NCBI GenBank assembly: GCA_022841885.1
Contig: JALHQP010000001.1
Coordinates: 1-64,000, forward strand
Direction of reading: 5' to 3'
Source of the DNA: Aquincola sp.
GTDB taxonomy: Bacteria; Pseudomonadota; Gammaproteobacteria; Burkholderiales; Burkholderiaceae_C
DNA length: 64,000 nucleotides
Under the pieces are notes generated by a model, which was not told where the DNA came from, did not search any database, and saw nothing but the letters and a program-made list of their open reading frames with translations. Below are positions 7,955 to 16,316 of the stretch, one piece after another (positions within the stretch are counted from its first letter, which is position 1; each line of letters starts with the position of its first letter). The translations under genes and the position numbers were made by a program.

Positions 7955-8584
7955 TTATGCCACCAACCCCAGCTGCTTCACGTCGCCGCGACCGGCGCGG
8001 ACCACCGCCGGCGCGTCGGCCGACAGATCGATCACCGTCGTGGGCTGCATCGGGCATGCGCCGGCATCGATGACGGCCTGCAGCTCGTGCTGCCAGCGCT
8101 CGCGGATCGCGCGTGCATCGTTCATCGGCTCGTGCTCGCCGGGTGCGATCAGGGTGGTGGCCAGCAGCGGCTGGCCCAGCTCGGCCAGCAGCGCCTGCGC
8201 CGTGCGGTGGTCCGGCACGCGCAGGCCCACGGTGCGTCGCTGCGGATGGCTTACGCGCCGTGGCACCTCCTTGGTGGCCTGCATGATGAAGGTGAATGGC
8301 CCCGGCGTGCCGAGCTTGAGCAGCCGGTACTGGCGGTTGTCCACGCGCGCGTAGGTCGCGAGTTCGGACAGGTCGCGGCACAGGAGGGTGAGGTGGTGCT
8401 TCTCGTCGACGCCGCGCAGCCGCCGCAGTGCCTCGGCCGCCGCCTTGTCGTCCAGGTGGCACACCAACGCGTAGCTCGAGTCGGTGGGGATGGCCGCGAT
8501 GCCGCCGTGGTGCAGGATCTGCGCCGCCTGCCTGAGCAATCGCGGCTGCGGGTTGTCAGGGTGGACCTCGAAGAACTGACTCAT
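7955..8584 (-). CDS. yciO: YciO, Sua5/YrdC/YciO-family protein
   Basis: A 209-residue protein matching E. coli YciO nearly end to end: MSQFFEVHPDNPQPRLL, IPTDSSYALVCHLDDK, LTLLCRDLSELATYARVDN, TPGPFTFIMQATKEVPRR, GLRVPDHRTAQALL, and PTTVIDLSADAPAVVRAG. These are the ATP- and RNA-binding motifs of the family that makes threonylcarbamoyl-AMP for tRNA t6A; YciO itself is a paralogue whose tRNA role is less clear than that of TsaC. It may be translated together with the PHP-domain and transporter genes upstream on the same strand, though a 67-base gap separates them. Confidence 0.9.
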   Translation of the reverse strand: MSQFFEVHPDNPQPRLLRQAAQILHHGGIAAIPTDSSYALVCHLDDKAAAEALRRLRGVDEKHHLTLLCRDLSELATYARVDNRQYRLLKLGTPGPFTFIMQATKEVPRRVSHPQRRTVGLRVPDHRTAQALLAELGQPLLATTLIAPGEHEPMNDARAIRERWQHELQAVIDAGACPMQPTTVIDLSADAPAVVRAGRGDVKQLGLVA

Positions 8585-8651
8585 CGCGGACGGCCATGCA
8601 CGCCGAGCTCATGAGGCGCTTCGACAGACTCAGCCGGAACGGGGGTCGTGG

Positions 8652-9584
8652 TCACTCCGCGACCGTGTCGGCTGCCACTGCGGTGATCGGCCTGCGCTGT
8701 TGCGTTGCCTCGCGCACGTTGAGCCAGGCACTCGCGGCGCCGCACGCACCGATGATCACCATGCCCAGCCAGCCCCAGCCGTCGGGCACGACGCCGAAGG
8801 CGATCCAGCCGGCCAGCGCGGCGGTGGCGAGCTGCACGTATTGGAAGGGCATCAGGGTCGAGGCAGGCGCCTTGCCGAGCGCCATGATCAGCAGCAGGTG
8901 GCCGGTGGTGCCGAGCAGCGCCACGGCGGTCAAGGCGATGAGTGCGTTGGGCGGTGCGGCCATCAGCGCGTCGATCGGGTCAGCCACGCTGGCCAGCAGG
9001 ATCGGCGTGGCAATCGCCAGGCCGGTGGCGCCGGTGTAGAAGTTGGTGGTGAACGGATCCTCGTGCGGCGCGTAGCGGCTGGTCATGATCTGGAACGCCG
9101 CGTTGGCGCAGGCCGCCGCCAGCGGCAGCAGCGCCGCCCAGCCGATCACGCCGCTGCCCGGCCGCACCACGATCAGCGCGCCGATGAAGCCCAGCGCCAC
9201 CAGGATCCAGCGCAATCGCGAGACACGTTCGTGCAGCCAGATGCGCGCCATCAGCGTGGCCGCCAGCGGCGTCAGCATCACGATGGCGGTGAACTCGGCC
9301 ACCGGCATGCGGCGCAGCGCGGCAAACGCCATCGCCGAAGCAAAGGCGAGCAGCGCGCCGCGCGCGATCTGGAACATCGGGTTGGCGGTGCGGAAGGACT
9401 TGCCCGAAAACACGATCCACGCCGTCATCACCAACGCGTGCACCGCGTAGCGCGCCCACAGCACGACCGCGACCACAACGAACGCGCCGACGTAGCGCAC
9501 CGTGGTGTCCATCGTCGCGAAGCAGCTTGCCGCGCCGATCACCAGCGCGATGCCGAGCAAGGGGTTCGGGCGCGAGTCGCTCAC
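8652..9584 (-). CDS. EamA/DMT-superfamily exporter
   Basis: About 310 residues with ten predicted membrane helices in two EamA halves. Landmarks are LGIALVIGAASCFATMDTTVRY in helix 1, the PVAEFTAIVMLTPLAATLMA segment of helix 4, and the second-half repeat ALIALTAVALLGTTGHLLLI with STLMPFQYVQLATAALAGWI. DMT proteins export metabolites such as amino acids or nucleosides; the substrate here is not predictable. The GTG start at 9582-9584 is chosen because its GTGA overlaps the stop of the PHP-domain gene upstream, so the two are translationally coupled. Confidence 0.9.
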   Translation of the reverse strand: MSDSRPNPLLGIALVIGAASCFATMDTTVRYVGAFVVVAVVLWARYAVHALVMTAWIVFSGKSFRTANPMFQIARGALLAFASAMAFAALRRMPVAEFTAIVMLTPLAATLMARIWLHERVSRLRWILVALGFIGALIVVRPGSGVIGWAALLPLAAACANAAFQIMTSRYAPHEDPFTTNFYTGATGLAIATPILLASVADPIDALMAAPPNALIALTAVALLGTTGHLLLIMALGKAPASTLMPFQYVQLATAALAGWIAFGVVPDGWGWLGMVIIGACGAASAWLNVREATQQRRPITAVAADTVAE

Positions 9585-10456
9585 GGGGCGGGAAAGTGCA
9601 CCCGGTCGCGCAGCGCGGTCCACACCGGCGTCAGCCGCCCCGGCAGGTCGGGCAGCGTGCCGAGCCCGGTGCGGCTTTCGTCGGGCGCGTGGAAGTCGCT
9701 GCCGCGCGAGGCGAGCAGCCCGAACTCGAGCGCCAGGTCGGCGTACTTGATGCGCTCGGCTTCGCTGTGGCTGCCGGTCATGACCTCGACGCCTTGGCCG
9801 CCGTGGGCCTTGAACTCGGTGAAAAGCGCGTACTCCTCGGTCGGCGTGAAGCGCGTGTAGCGCGCCGGGTGCGCGATCACCGCCAGGCCCCCCGACTCGG
9901 TGATCCAGTGCACCGCCTCGCCGAGCTTGGCCCAGCGGTGCGCAACGAAGCCGGGCTTGCCGTCGGTGAGGAAGCGCCGGAACACTTCGGAGGTGTCGGC
10001 GCAGTGGCCGGTGTCGACCAGCCAGCGCGCAAAGTGGGTGCGCGAGATCAGTTCGGGGTTGGCGACGTACCGCAGCGCCCCCTCGAAAGCGCCCGGGATG
10101 CCCACGGCCGCCAGACCGGCCGCCATCTCGAGTGCGCGTTCCTCGCGCCCGCCGCGTGTGCGCGCCAAGCCCTCGACCAGCGCCGTGTCGTCGGGATCGA
10201 TGCCCAGGCCGACGATGTGGACCGTCTCGCCCGCGAAGGTGACCGAGACCTCCACGCCGGCCAGGTAGGCCATGCCCAGGGCCAGCGCGGCCTCGCGTGC
10301 GCGGTGCTGGCCGCGCACCTCGTCGTGATCGGTCAGCGACCAGAGCTGCACGCCGCCGGCAGCGGCGCGCGCGGCCAGCGCCTCGGGGGCGAGCGTGCCG
10401 TCACTCACAGTCGAGTGGCTGTGCAGGTCGGCGTTGGTCAGATGGTTCAGGTTCAA
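9581..10456 (-). CDS. PHP-domain phosphoesterase (RNase AM/YciV-like)
   Basis: About 291 residues with all the metal-binding motifs of a PHP hydrolase: DLHSHSTVSDG near the N-terminus, LTDHDEVRG, HIVGLGID, VIAHPARYT and GSDFHAPDE close to the C-terminus. The closest known group is the E. coli YciV/Rnm family, which hydrolyses 3',5'-nucleotides and trims RNA 5' ends. The start is probably TTG at 10454-10456 (LNLNHLTNADLHSHS); no ATG or GTG lies nearer and upstream residues look non-coding. It is divergent from the TonB receptor gene, whose ATG is about 120 bases away. Confidence 0.88.
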   Translation of the reverse strand: MNLNHLTNADLHSHSTVSDGTLAPEALAARAAAGGVQLWSLTDHDEVRGQHRAREAALALGMAYLAGVEVSVTFAGETVHIVGLGIDPDDTALVEGLARTRGGREERALEMAAGLAAVGIPGAFEGALRYVANPELISRTHFARWLVDTGHCADTSEVFRRFLTDGKPGFVAHRWAKLGEAVHWITESGGLAVIAHPARYTRFTPTEEYALFTEFKAHGGQGVEVMTGSHSEAERIKYADLALEFGLLASRGSDFHAPDESRTGLGTLPDLPGRLTPVWTALRDRVHFPAP

Positions 10457-10574
10457 GCGGCCGAATTGTCTCAGGACCGGATTCGTCCCAGGGCGACCAG
10501 GGCGTTCGCGCGCTCGCCAGATGCGGGTAACTGGCAGGAGGCGAGCGCGGCGCGGCTCGTGCAACATCGGCGAC

Positions 10575-12686
10575 ATGTCGCCTCGTCCTCTTGCTGCGCT
10601 GGCCGCTGCGTGGGCCGCCGTCCTTGCGCCTGCTCAGGCCCAGACCACGGAACAGACCATCGTGATCACCGGATCGGTGACCGAACGCGCCGCCTTCGAC
10701 GCGCCGTACGCGATCGGCGTGGTCGATGCGCAAGCGCTGCGCGCCGCCGGGCCGATGGCCAACCTGTCGGAGGCGATGGCGCGCGTGCCCGGCCTCGTCG
10801 TCGCCAACCGATACAACTACGCGCAGGACCTGCAGATCAGCACGCGCGGCTTCGGCGCGCGCGCCGGTTTCGGGGTGCGCGGCGTGCGCCTGTACACCGA
10901 CGGCATCCCGGCCTCGATGCCCGACGGCCAGGGCCAGGTCAGCCACTTCGACCTCGCCGGTGCGCAGCGCATCGAGGTGCTGCGCGGTCCGTTCTCGGTG
11001 CTCTACGGCAACGGCTCGGGCGGCGTGATCGCGGCTTTCAGCGCGCCGGTGCGAGAGCGGCGATTCGAGACCGCGCTCGACATCGGCGACTTTGGCCTGC
11101 GCCAATGGCGCGTCGGCGCGCAGGCGCCGCTCGGCGACGGGCTGGAGGCGCGCGTGGCCGCCTCCGACCTCGAGTGGGACGGCTTTCGGCCTCAGAGCGC
11201 AGCGCGCAAGACCAGCGTCAACCTGCGCCTGGCGTGGCAAGGTGCGCATGACCGCGTGCTCGTCGCTGCCGGCGCGCTCGACCAGCCGGCCGACGATCCG
11301 CTGGGCCTGACACGCGCCCAGTTCGACGCCGACCCGGCGCAGACCACCCCGCAGGCGACTCAGTTCGACACCCGCAAGACCCTGCAGCAGCAGCAGCTCG
11401 GCGTGCGCTGGGTGCATCGATTCGGCGATGGATTCCTGGCCGAGAGCGCGCTCACCGCCTACGCCGGCGAGCGCGCGGTGAGACAGTTCCTGGCCATCGC
11501 GGCGGCCACGCAGAGCAATGCGCGCCATGGCGGCGGCGTGATCGACTTCGACCGCCGCTACGACGGCCTCGACGCGCGGCTGACCTGGCGCCTGGGCGCG
11601 GCCACGCTGGTCACCGGCGCCGCGCTCGAACGACAGGCCGACGACCGGCGCGGCTCCCTCAACTACACCGGCACGGTGGCCGCACCGACCTACGGCGTGA
11701 TCGGTGCGCTGCGCCGCGACGAGACCAACCGCGCCACCAGCCGCGACCTGTACGCGCAGCTCGAGGCGCCGCTGACCGAGGCCTTCACGCTCGCCGGCGG
11801 CGTGCGCCGCGGGCGCGTCGAACTCGCGGCCACCGACCGCTACCTGTCCAACGGCGACGACTCGGGTCGGCGCGACTTCAGCTACACGAATCCGGTGCTC
11901 GGGCTGCGCTGGCAACTGGGGCGTGGCTTCAACCTGCATGCCAGCGTGGCGCGCGGCTTCGAGTCGCCGACGCTGGGCGAACTCGCCTACCGCACCGACG
12001 GCACGGGTGGTTTCAACACCACGCTCCTGCCGCAGAAGAGCCGCCAGGCCGAGGTCGGCCTCAAGTGGAAGCGCGCCGACGGTGCGTTGTCGGCGGACGC
12101 GACGCTGTTCCGCATCACGGTCGACGACGAGATCGGCGTGGCCACCAACGCCGGCGGGCGCCAGAGCTTCCGCAACGTCGGTCGCACGCTGCGTGAGGGG
12201 GCCGAGTTCTCGCTCGGCGGTCAGCTCGCGCGCGACTGGCGCGCGGCCGCCGCGGTGACGCTGCTCGACGCGACCTACCGCGACGCCTTCCTGGCCTGCG
12301 CCGGCATTCCCTGCACCGCGCCGACGGTGCCGGTGGCCGCCGGCAACCGCATCGCCGGCACGCAGCGTGGCCTCGCGTTCGCCGAACTGGCGTGGACACC
12401 GCGTGCCGGGACCGAACTCGCGCTCGAAGCGCGCGCGGCCTCGGCGCTGACCGCCAACGACACCAACAGCGAGGCGGCGCCGCGCTACCACCTGTGGGCG
12501 CTGCGGGCGAGCCAGCGCTACGCGTTGTCGCAGGGCCTCACGCTCGAACTGCTGGCGCGCCTGGACAACGCCGCCGACCGTGCCTACGCCGGCAGCGTGA
12601 TCGTCAACGACGCCAATGGCCGCTTCTACGAACCCGGTTCGCCGCGGGCGTGGTTGCTGTCGGTGCGCCTGTCGAGCGCGTTCTGA
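10575..12686 (+). CDS. pqqU: TonB-dependent outer-membrane receptor, PqqU/YncD-like
   Basis: A 703-residue receptor: signal peptide MSPRPLAALAAAWAAVLAPA, a TonB box region around EQTIVITG, a plug domain with LSEAMARVPGLVVANR and YNYAQDLQISTRGFGAR, and a 22-strand barrel ending in the aromatic RLSSAF. Many blocks match E. coli YncD, now called PqqU: LYTDGIPASMPDGQGQ, IEVLRGPFSVLYGNGSGGV, YAGERAVRQF, ARGFESPTLGELAYR, DNAADRAYAGSVIVND and NGRFYEPG. PqqU imports the cofactor PQQ. A PQQ-type dehydrogenase gene lies about 3 kb away, which fits that role. The assignment rests on remembered similarity and needs an alignment. Confidence 0.8.
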   Translation: MSPRPLAALAAAWAAVLAPAQAQTTEQTIVITGSVTERAAFDAPYAIGVVDAQALRAAGPMANLSEAMARVPGLVVANRYNYAQDLQISTRGFGARAGFGVRGVRLYTDGIPASMPDGQGQVSHFDLAGAQRIEVLRGPFSVLYGNGSGGVIAAFSAPVRERRFETALDIGDFGLRQWRVGAQAPLGDGLEARVAASDLEWDGFRPQSAARKTSVNLRLAWQGAHDRVLVAAGALDQPADDPLGLTRAQFDADPAQTTPQATQFDTRKTLQQQQLGVRWVHRFGDGFLAESALTAYAGERAVRQFLAIAAATQSNARHGGGVIDFDRRYDGLDARLTWRLGAATLVTGAALERQADDRRGSLNYTGTVAAPTYGVIGALRRDETNRATSRDLYAQLEAPLTEAFTLAGGVRRGRVELAATDRYLSNGDDSGRRDFSYTNPVLGLRWQLGRGFNLHASVARGFESPTLGELAYRTDGTGGFNTTLLPQKSRQAEVGLKWKRADGALSADATLFRITVDDEIGVATNAGGRQSFRNVGRTLREGAEFSLGGQLARDWRAAAAVTLLDATYRDAFLACAGIPCTAPTVPVAAGNRIAGTQRGLAFAELAWTPRAGTELALEARAASALTANDTNSEAAPRYHLWALRASQRYALSQGLTLELLARLDNAADRAYAGSVIVNDANGRFYEPGSPRAWLLSVRLSSAF

Positions 12687-12709
12687 GCCCGGCCCGGGCG
12701 CCACGGCGC

Positions 12710-13774
12710 TCAGCCGCGGGGAGGCTTGCGCTGCCCCGCGAGCACGCGGTACACGGTGGCCCGGCTGACACCGAGGCGACGCGCCGCCTCGGCCACGTTG
12801 CCCTGTGCGCTGCGCACGGCCTGTCGGATCATCGCCGCCGTGCTGGCGCGCAGCGGCTGCACGCGCGGGGCCGTCTGAGCGGCGCGCAGTTGCAGGCGCA
12901 CGCCTGACCAGAGCGGCACCACCCGCGGCGGGTCGTCGCTGCGCTGGCCCATCAGCTGTTCGGGCGGCAACGCAAACACGTCCTCGAGCGTGACCGCAGC
13001 ATGCGCCGGCAGCGCCAGCATGTCGCGTGCCGAACGGTCGGCGCCGACGATGGCGCCCTCGCGGTCGACCGCCAGCAGACCCGCGTCCTCGTCGGCGGTG
13101 GCGCCCGGCCACTGCAGCGCGAACACCCGCTCATGCGGCCGTGCCAGCAGCAGCGCGGTCTCGATGCGCCGCACCATGCGCGCGGCCAGGTGCCGCAACT
13201 CGGGCCGCTCCTCAGCCAGCACGCCGGTGATGTCGAGCATGCCGATGCAGCGGCCGTCCGGATCGGCGATCGGCGCACCGGCGCAGCTGTAGACGGCGGT
13301 GTCCTCGAAGAAGTGCTCGCCCCGGTGCAGCCACACCGGGCGTTGCTCGCCGAGGGCGGCGCCGATCGCGGTGGTGCCCACGCTGCGCTCGCTCAGGTCG
13401 ACCCCCACGCGCGCGATGGCCGCCACCCGCCGGTCGGCCGCGTCCGGCGCGCCGCCGACAGCGGCGACGATGCCCTGGGCGTCGGTCAGCAGGCAGAAGT
13501 AGCGTGTCGGCGCGATCGTGCGCGCCAGGTCGTCGAGCACCGCAGCGGCGGCGGCGCGCAGCGGCTCGTTGGCTTCGAGGCAGCGGCGCAACGCGGCTTG
13601 CGTGACCACGTCGAAGCCGACGCGCTGCTGCGGTCGGTGACCCATGGCCAGGCAGCGCTGCCACGACTGCGCGATCCACGGCTCGGCGGTGTTGGCCTGG
13701 CCGGCCCCCTGCATGACGGCCGAGCGCGCGGCGGCGATGGCGCTCAGGCGCGGATCGTGGGCGGCGGTACTCAC
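12710..13774 (-). CDS. AcoR-like GAF/Fis-type regulator lacking the AAA+ domain
   Basis: About 354 residues. The N-terminal half (roughly residues 15-215) is the GAF sensory region of AcoR-type activators, with IAQSWQRCLAMGH, FCLLTDAQGIVAAVGG, RSVGTTAIGAALGEQRPVWLHRGEHF and GAPIADPDGRCIGMLDITG. A PAS-like part follows (LLAVDREGAIVGADRSARDML). The C-terminus is a Fis-type helix-turn-helix (GNVAEAARRLGVSRATVYRVL). The central sigma-54-activating AAA+ domain with GAFTGA is missing, so it cannot be a classical sigma-54 activator and probably works with sigma-70 or as a repressor. GTG at 13772-13774 is the likely start. It is divergent from aorA and is the obvious regulator of that operon. Confidence 0.85.
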   Translation of the reverse strand: MSTAAHDPRLSAIAAARSAVMQGAGQANTAEPWIAQSWQRCLAMGHRPQQRVGFDVVTQAALRRCLEANEPLRAAAAAVLDDLARTIAPTRYFCLLTDAQGIVAAVGGAPDAADRRVAAIARVGVDLSERSVGTTAIGAALGEQRPVWLHRGEHFFEDTAVYSCAGAPIADPDGRCIGMLDITGVLAEERPELRHLAARMVRRIETALLLARPHERVFALQWPGATADEDAGLLAVDREGAIVGADRSARDMLALPAHAAVTLEDVFALPPEQLMGQRSDDPPRVVPLWSGVRLQLRAAQTAPRVQPLRASTAAMIRQAVRSAQGNVAEAARRLGVSRATVYRVLAGQRKPPRG

Positions 13775-13836
13775 ACCGCGGATGGTGCCGCGCGGCGCGA
13801 GCCCGAGTGTCGCAATCTGAGAATTTCGGGGCGGGA

Positions 13837-13852
13837 CTAGGGTTCGCCCTAG
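13837..13852. promoter_or_regulatory. Inverted repeat CTAGGG-TTCG-CCCTAG in the regulator/aor intergenic region
   Basis: CTAGGG (13837-13842) and CCCTAG (13847-13852) are perfect inverted arms around TTCG, within an AT-enriched patch between the divergent regulator (start 13774) and aorA (start 13929). Its position suits an operator for the GAF/Fis-type regulator. I saw no convincing -24/-12 sigma-54 promoter here, which agrees with the regulator lacking the AAA+ domain. Confidence 0.5.
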
Positions 13853-13928
13853 GGATGCCCCCGGGAGGCCGCCGAACAATCATTCGTGAAACGGCGTGCA
13901 TCACGTGCGCCTTCACCGGAGACCGCAA

Positions 13929-14402
13929 GTGCAGAAGACGCTCCACATCAACCCGGAAAAATGTACCGGGTGCCTGCAGTGCGAGATGGCCTGTTCGTTC
14001 GAGAACTACGCCACCTACGCACCAGCCAAGTCGCGCATCAAGGTGTTCGACTTCCATCACACGGGCCGCAAGGTGCCCTACACCTGCACGCAGTGCGACG
14101 AGGCCTGGTGTCTGCACGCCTGCCCCGTCGAGGCGATCACGCTGGACAAGCTGACCGGCGCCAAGGTCGTGAACGAAACCACCTGCGTCGGCTGCAAGGT
14201 GTGCACGATCAGCTGCCCGTTCGGCACCATCAACTACGTGCAGGAGACGGGCAAGGTGCAGAAGTGCGACCTGTGCGGCGGCGAGCCGGCCTGCGCGGAT
14301 GCCTGTCCGACCGGCGCGATCACGTATGTCGATGCCAACTGGACCGGCCTGAACAAGATGCAGGCCTGGGCCGACAAGCTCGGCAACCAAGCTTCAGCCT
14401 GA
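13929..14402 (+). CDS. aorA: AorA, four-cluster ferredoxin subunit of tungsten aldehyde oxidoreductase
   Basis: About 157 residues with sixteen cysteines in four 4Fe-4S motifs: CTGCLQCEMAC, CTQCDEAWCLHAC, CVGCKVCTISC, and CDLCGGEPACADAC. This is the polyferredoxin subunit found with the tungsten aldehyde oxidoreductases of Aromatoleum and relatives, passing electrons from AorB towards AorC. It is a DMSO-reductase-beta-like fold without membrane segments. The start is the GTG at 13929, preceded by CCGGAG about nine bases upstream; it begins the operon with aorB following after 11 bases. Confidence 0.9.
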   Translation: MQKTLHINPEKCTGCLQCEMACSFENYATYAPAKSRIKVFDFHHTGRKVPYTCTQCDEAWCLHACPVEAITLDKLTGAKVVNETTCVGCKVCTISCPFGTINYVQETGKVQKCDLCGGEPACADACPTGAITYVDANWTGLNKMQAWADKLGNQASA

Positions 14403-14413
14403 GGAGAAACGTC

Positions 14414-16261
14414 ATGTCCTGGGCAGGAAAGATTCTTCGTGTCGATCTCGGCAAGGGCACGTGCAAGAGCGAGCCGCTGAACATGGACTGGGCGCGCGCC
14501 TACCTCGGCTCGCGCGGGCTGGCGACGAAGTACATCGTCGAGGAGGTCGACCCCAAGGTCGACCCGCTGTCGCCGGCCAACAAGATCATCTGGGCCACGG
14601 GCCCGCTGACCGGCACGATGGCCTCCACCGGCGGTCGCTACACGGTGGTGACCAAGGGGCCGCTGACCGGCGCCATCGCCTGCAGCAACTCGGGCGGCTA
14701 CTGGGGCGCCGAGCTGAAGATGGCCGGCTGGGACATGGTCATCTTCGAAGGCAAGAGTGCCAAGCCGGTGTACCTGTTCATCGAGGACGGCAAGGCCGAG
14801 CTGCGTGACGCGGCGCACCTGTGGGGCCAGAGCGTCTGGCACACCGAAGAGACGATCAAGAAGCAGCACCAGGATCCGTTGATTCGCGTGTCTTCCATCG
14901 GCCTGGCGGGCGAGAACCAGGTGCTGTTCGCTGCCGTGGTCAACGACCTGCACCGGGCGGCCGGCCGCTCGGGCGTGGGCGCGGTGATGGGCAGCAAGAA
15001 CCTGAAGGCCATCGCGGTGCGCGGCACGCTGGGCGTGGGCAATCTGCATGACCCGAAGGGCTTCATGCAGGTGACCAAGGAGAAGAAGAAGATCCTGGCC
15101 GACAACGCGGTCACGGGCCAGGGCCTGCCGACCTATGGCACCCAGGTACTGATGAACGTCATCAACGAGATCGGCGCGCTGCCGACGCGCAATCACCGCG
15201 ACAGCCAGTTCGAGGGCGCGAAGGACATCTCGGCCGAGGCGATGGCCACGCCACGCAAGAGCGATGGCAAGGCCCAGCTCGTCACCAACCAGGCCTGCTT
15301 CGGCTGCACCATCGCCTGCGGCCGCATCAGCAAGATCGACCAGACGCACTTCTCGGTGCAGAACAAGCCGCAGTACTGGGGCGCCACCGGGGGCCTGGAG
15401 TACGAGGCGGCCTGGGCGCTCGGCGCGGCCAACGGTGTCAACGACATCGAGGCGCTGCAGTACGCCAACACCATCTGCAACGAGCAGGGCATGGACCCCA
15501 TCAGCTTCGGCGCCACCATCGGTGCGGTGATGGAGCTCTACGAGATGGGTGTGCTCAAGGCGGAGCAGATCGGCACCGAGGCGCCGTTCGGGTCGGCCAA
15601 GGCGCTGTGCGAGCTGGCCGACATGACGGCCCGGGGCGTGGGCTTCGGCAAGGAGATCGGTCAGGGCAGCAAGCGCCTGACCGCCAAGTACGGTCACCCC
15701 GAGCTGTCGATGAGCGTCAAGGGCCAGGAGTTCCCGGCCTACGACGCGCGCGGCATCCAGGGCATGGGCCTGACCTATGCCACCAGCAACCGCGGCGCCT
15801 GCCACCTGCGCAGCTACACCGTGGCCAGCGAGGTGCTCGGCATCCCGGTCAAGACCGACCCGTTGGTGGCCGACGGCAAGCCTGAACTTGTGATGGCCTT
15901 CCAGGACGCCACTGCCGCGTTCGACTCGGCCGGCATCTGCATCTTCACCAGCTTTGCCTGGGGCCTGGCCGACGTGGCGCCGCAGGTGGCCGCGGCCTGC
16001 GGGCCCGAGTTCACGCTCGAGAACCTGAGCAAGATCGGCGAGCGCATCTGGAACATGGAGCGCGACTTCAACAACAAGGCCGGCTTCACCGCCAAGGACG
16101 ACAACCTGCCGCCGCGCCTGCTCAACGAAGCCGCCAAGACCGGGCCGGCCAAGGGCCTGACCAGCAAGCTGCCCGAGATGCTGCCGAAGTACTACGCGGT
16201 GCGCGGCTGGAACGCCGACGGCACCTTGAAGCCCGAGACGCGGGCGCGCCTGGGCCTCTGA
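14414..16261 (+). CDS. aorB: AorB, tungsten-containing aldehyde:ferredoxin oxidoreductase large subunit
   Basis: A 615-residue AOR-family catalytic subunit that oxidises aldehydes to acids (and can reduce acids) with a tungsten-bispterin and one 4Fe-4S cluster. The N-terminal domain shows GKILRVDLGKG, YLGSRGLATKYI, GTMASTGGRYTVVTKGPLTG and CSNSGGYWGAELKMAGWDM. Cluster ligands are Cys295, Cys298 and Cys302 (CFGCTIAC) and probably Cys509 (GICIFTSF). The active-site loop region LEYEAAWALGAANGV is present. A strong GAGGAG lies 8 bases before ATG. Length and motifs match the Aromatoleum-type enzyme. No tungstate transporter is in the window. Confidence 0.94.
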   Translation: MSWAGKILRVDLGKGTCKSEPLNMDWARAYLGSRGLATKYIVEEVDPKVDPLSPANKIIWATGPLTGTMASTGGRYTVVTKGPLTGAIACSNSGGYWGAELKMAGWDMVIFEGKSAKPVYLFIEDGKAELRDAAHLWGQSVWHTEETIKKQHQDPLIRVSSIGLAGENQVLFAAVVNDLHRAAGRSGVGAVMGSKNLKAIAVRGTLGVGNLHDPKGFMQVTKEKKKILADNAVTGQGLPTYGTQVLMNVINEIGALPTRNHRDSQFEGAKDISAEAMATPRKSDGKAQLVTNQACFGCTIACGRISKIDQTHFSVQNKPQYWGATGGLEYEAAWALGAANGVNDIEALQYANTICNEQGMDPISFGATIGAVMELYEMGVLKAEQIGTEAPFGSAKALCELADMTARGVGFGKEIGQGSKRLTAKYGHPELSMSVKGQEFPAYDARGIQGMGLTYATSNRGACHLRSYTVASEVLGIPVKTDPLVADGKPELVMAFQDATAAFDSAGICIFTSFAWGLADVAPQVAAACGPEFTLENLSKIGERIWNMERDFNNKAGFTAKDDNLPPRLLNEAAKTGPAKGLTSKLPEMLPKYYAVRGWNADGTLKPETRARLGL

Positions 16262-16280
16262 TCTTCCACTCATGCAAGGA

Positions 16281-16310
16281 CGGGGTGATGCGCCAGCGTC
16301 ACCCCGTTTT
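16281..16310 (+). terminator. Intra-operon intrinsic-terminator-like hairpin between aorB and aorC
   Basis: CGGGGTGA (16281-16288) pairs perfectly with TCACCCCG (16299-16306), with a 10-base loop, and is followed at once by TTTT. The hairpin lies 19 bases after the aorB stop and 6 bases before the aorC ATG. It has the form of an intrinsic terminator, though the T-run is short, so partial read-through is expected. It also lies where a ribosome-binding site for aorC would be; no good Shine-Dalgarno is visible otherwise. Confidence 0.65.
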
Positions 16311-16316
16311 CACTCC

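Noticed and set aside
13775-13928. Sigma-54 promoter for the aor operon
   Set aside because: No GG/GC pair with the right spacing and flanks was convincing, and the adjacent AcoR-like regulator lacks the AAA+ domain needed for sigma-54 activation.
16272-16316. Upstream ATG at 16272 as start of aorC
   Set aside because: It would translate the terminator-like hairpin and add 15 residues before the TKHLILGAGPAG start normal for such flavoproteins; no ribosome-binding site precedes it.
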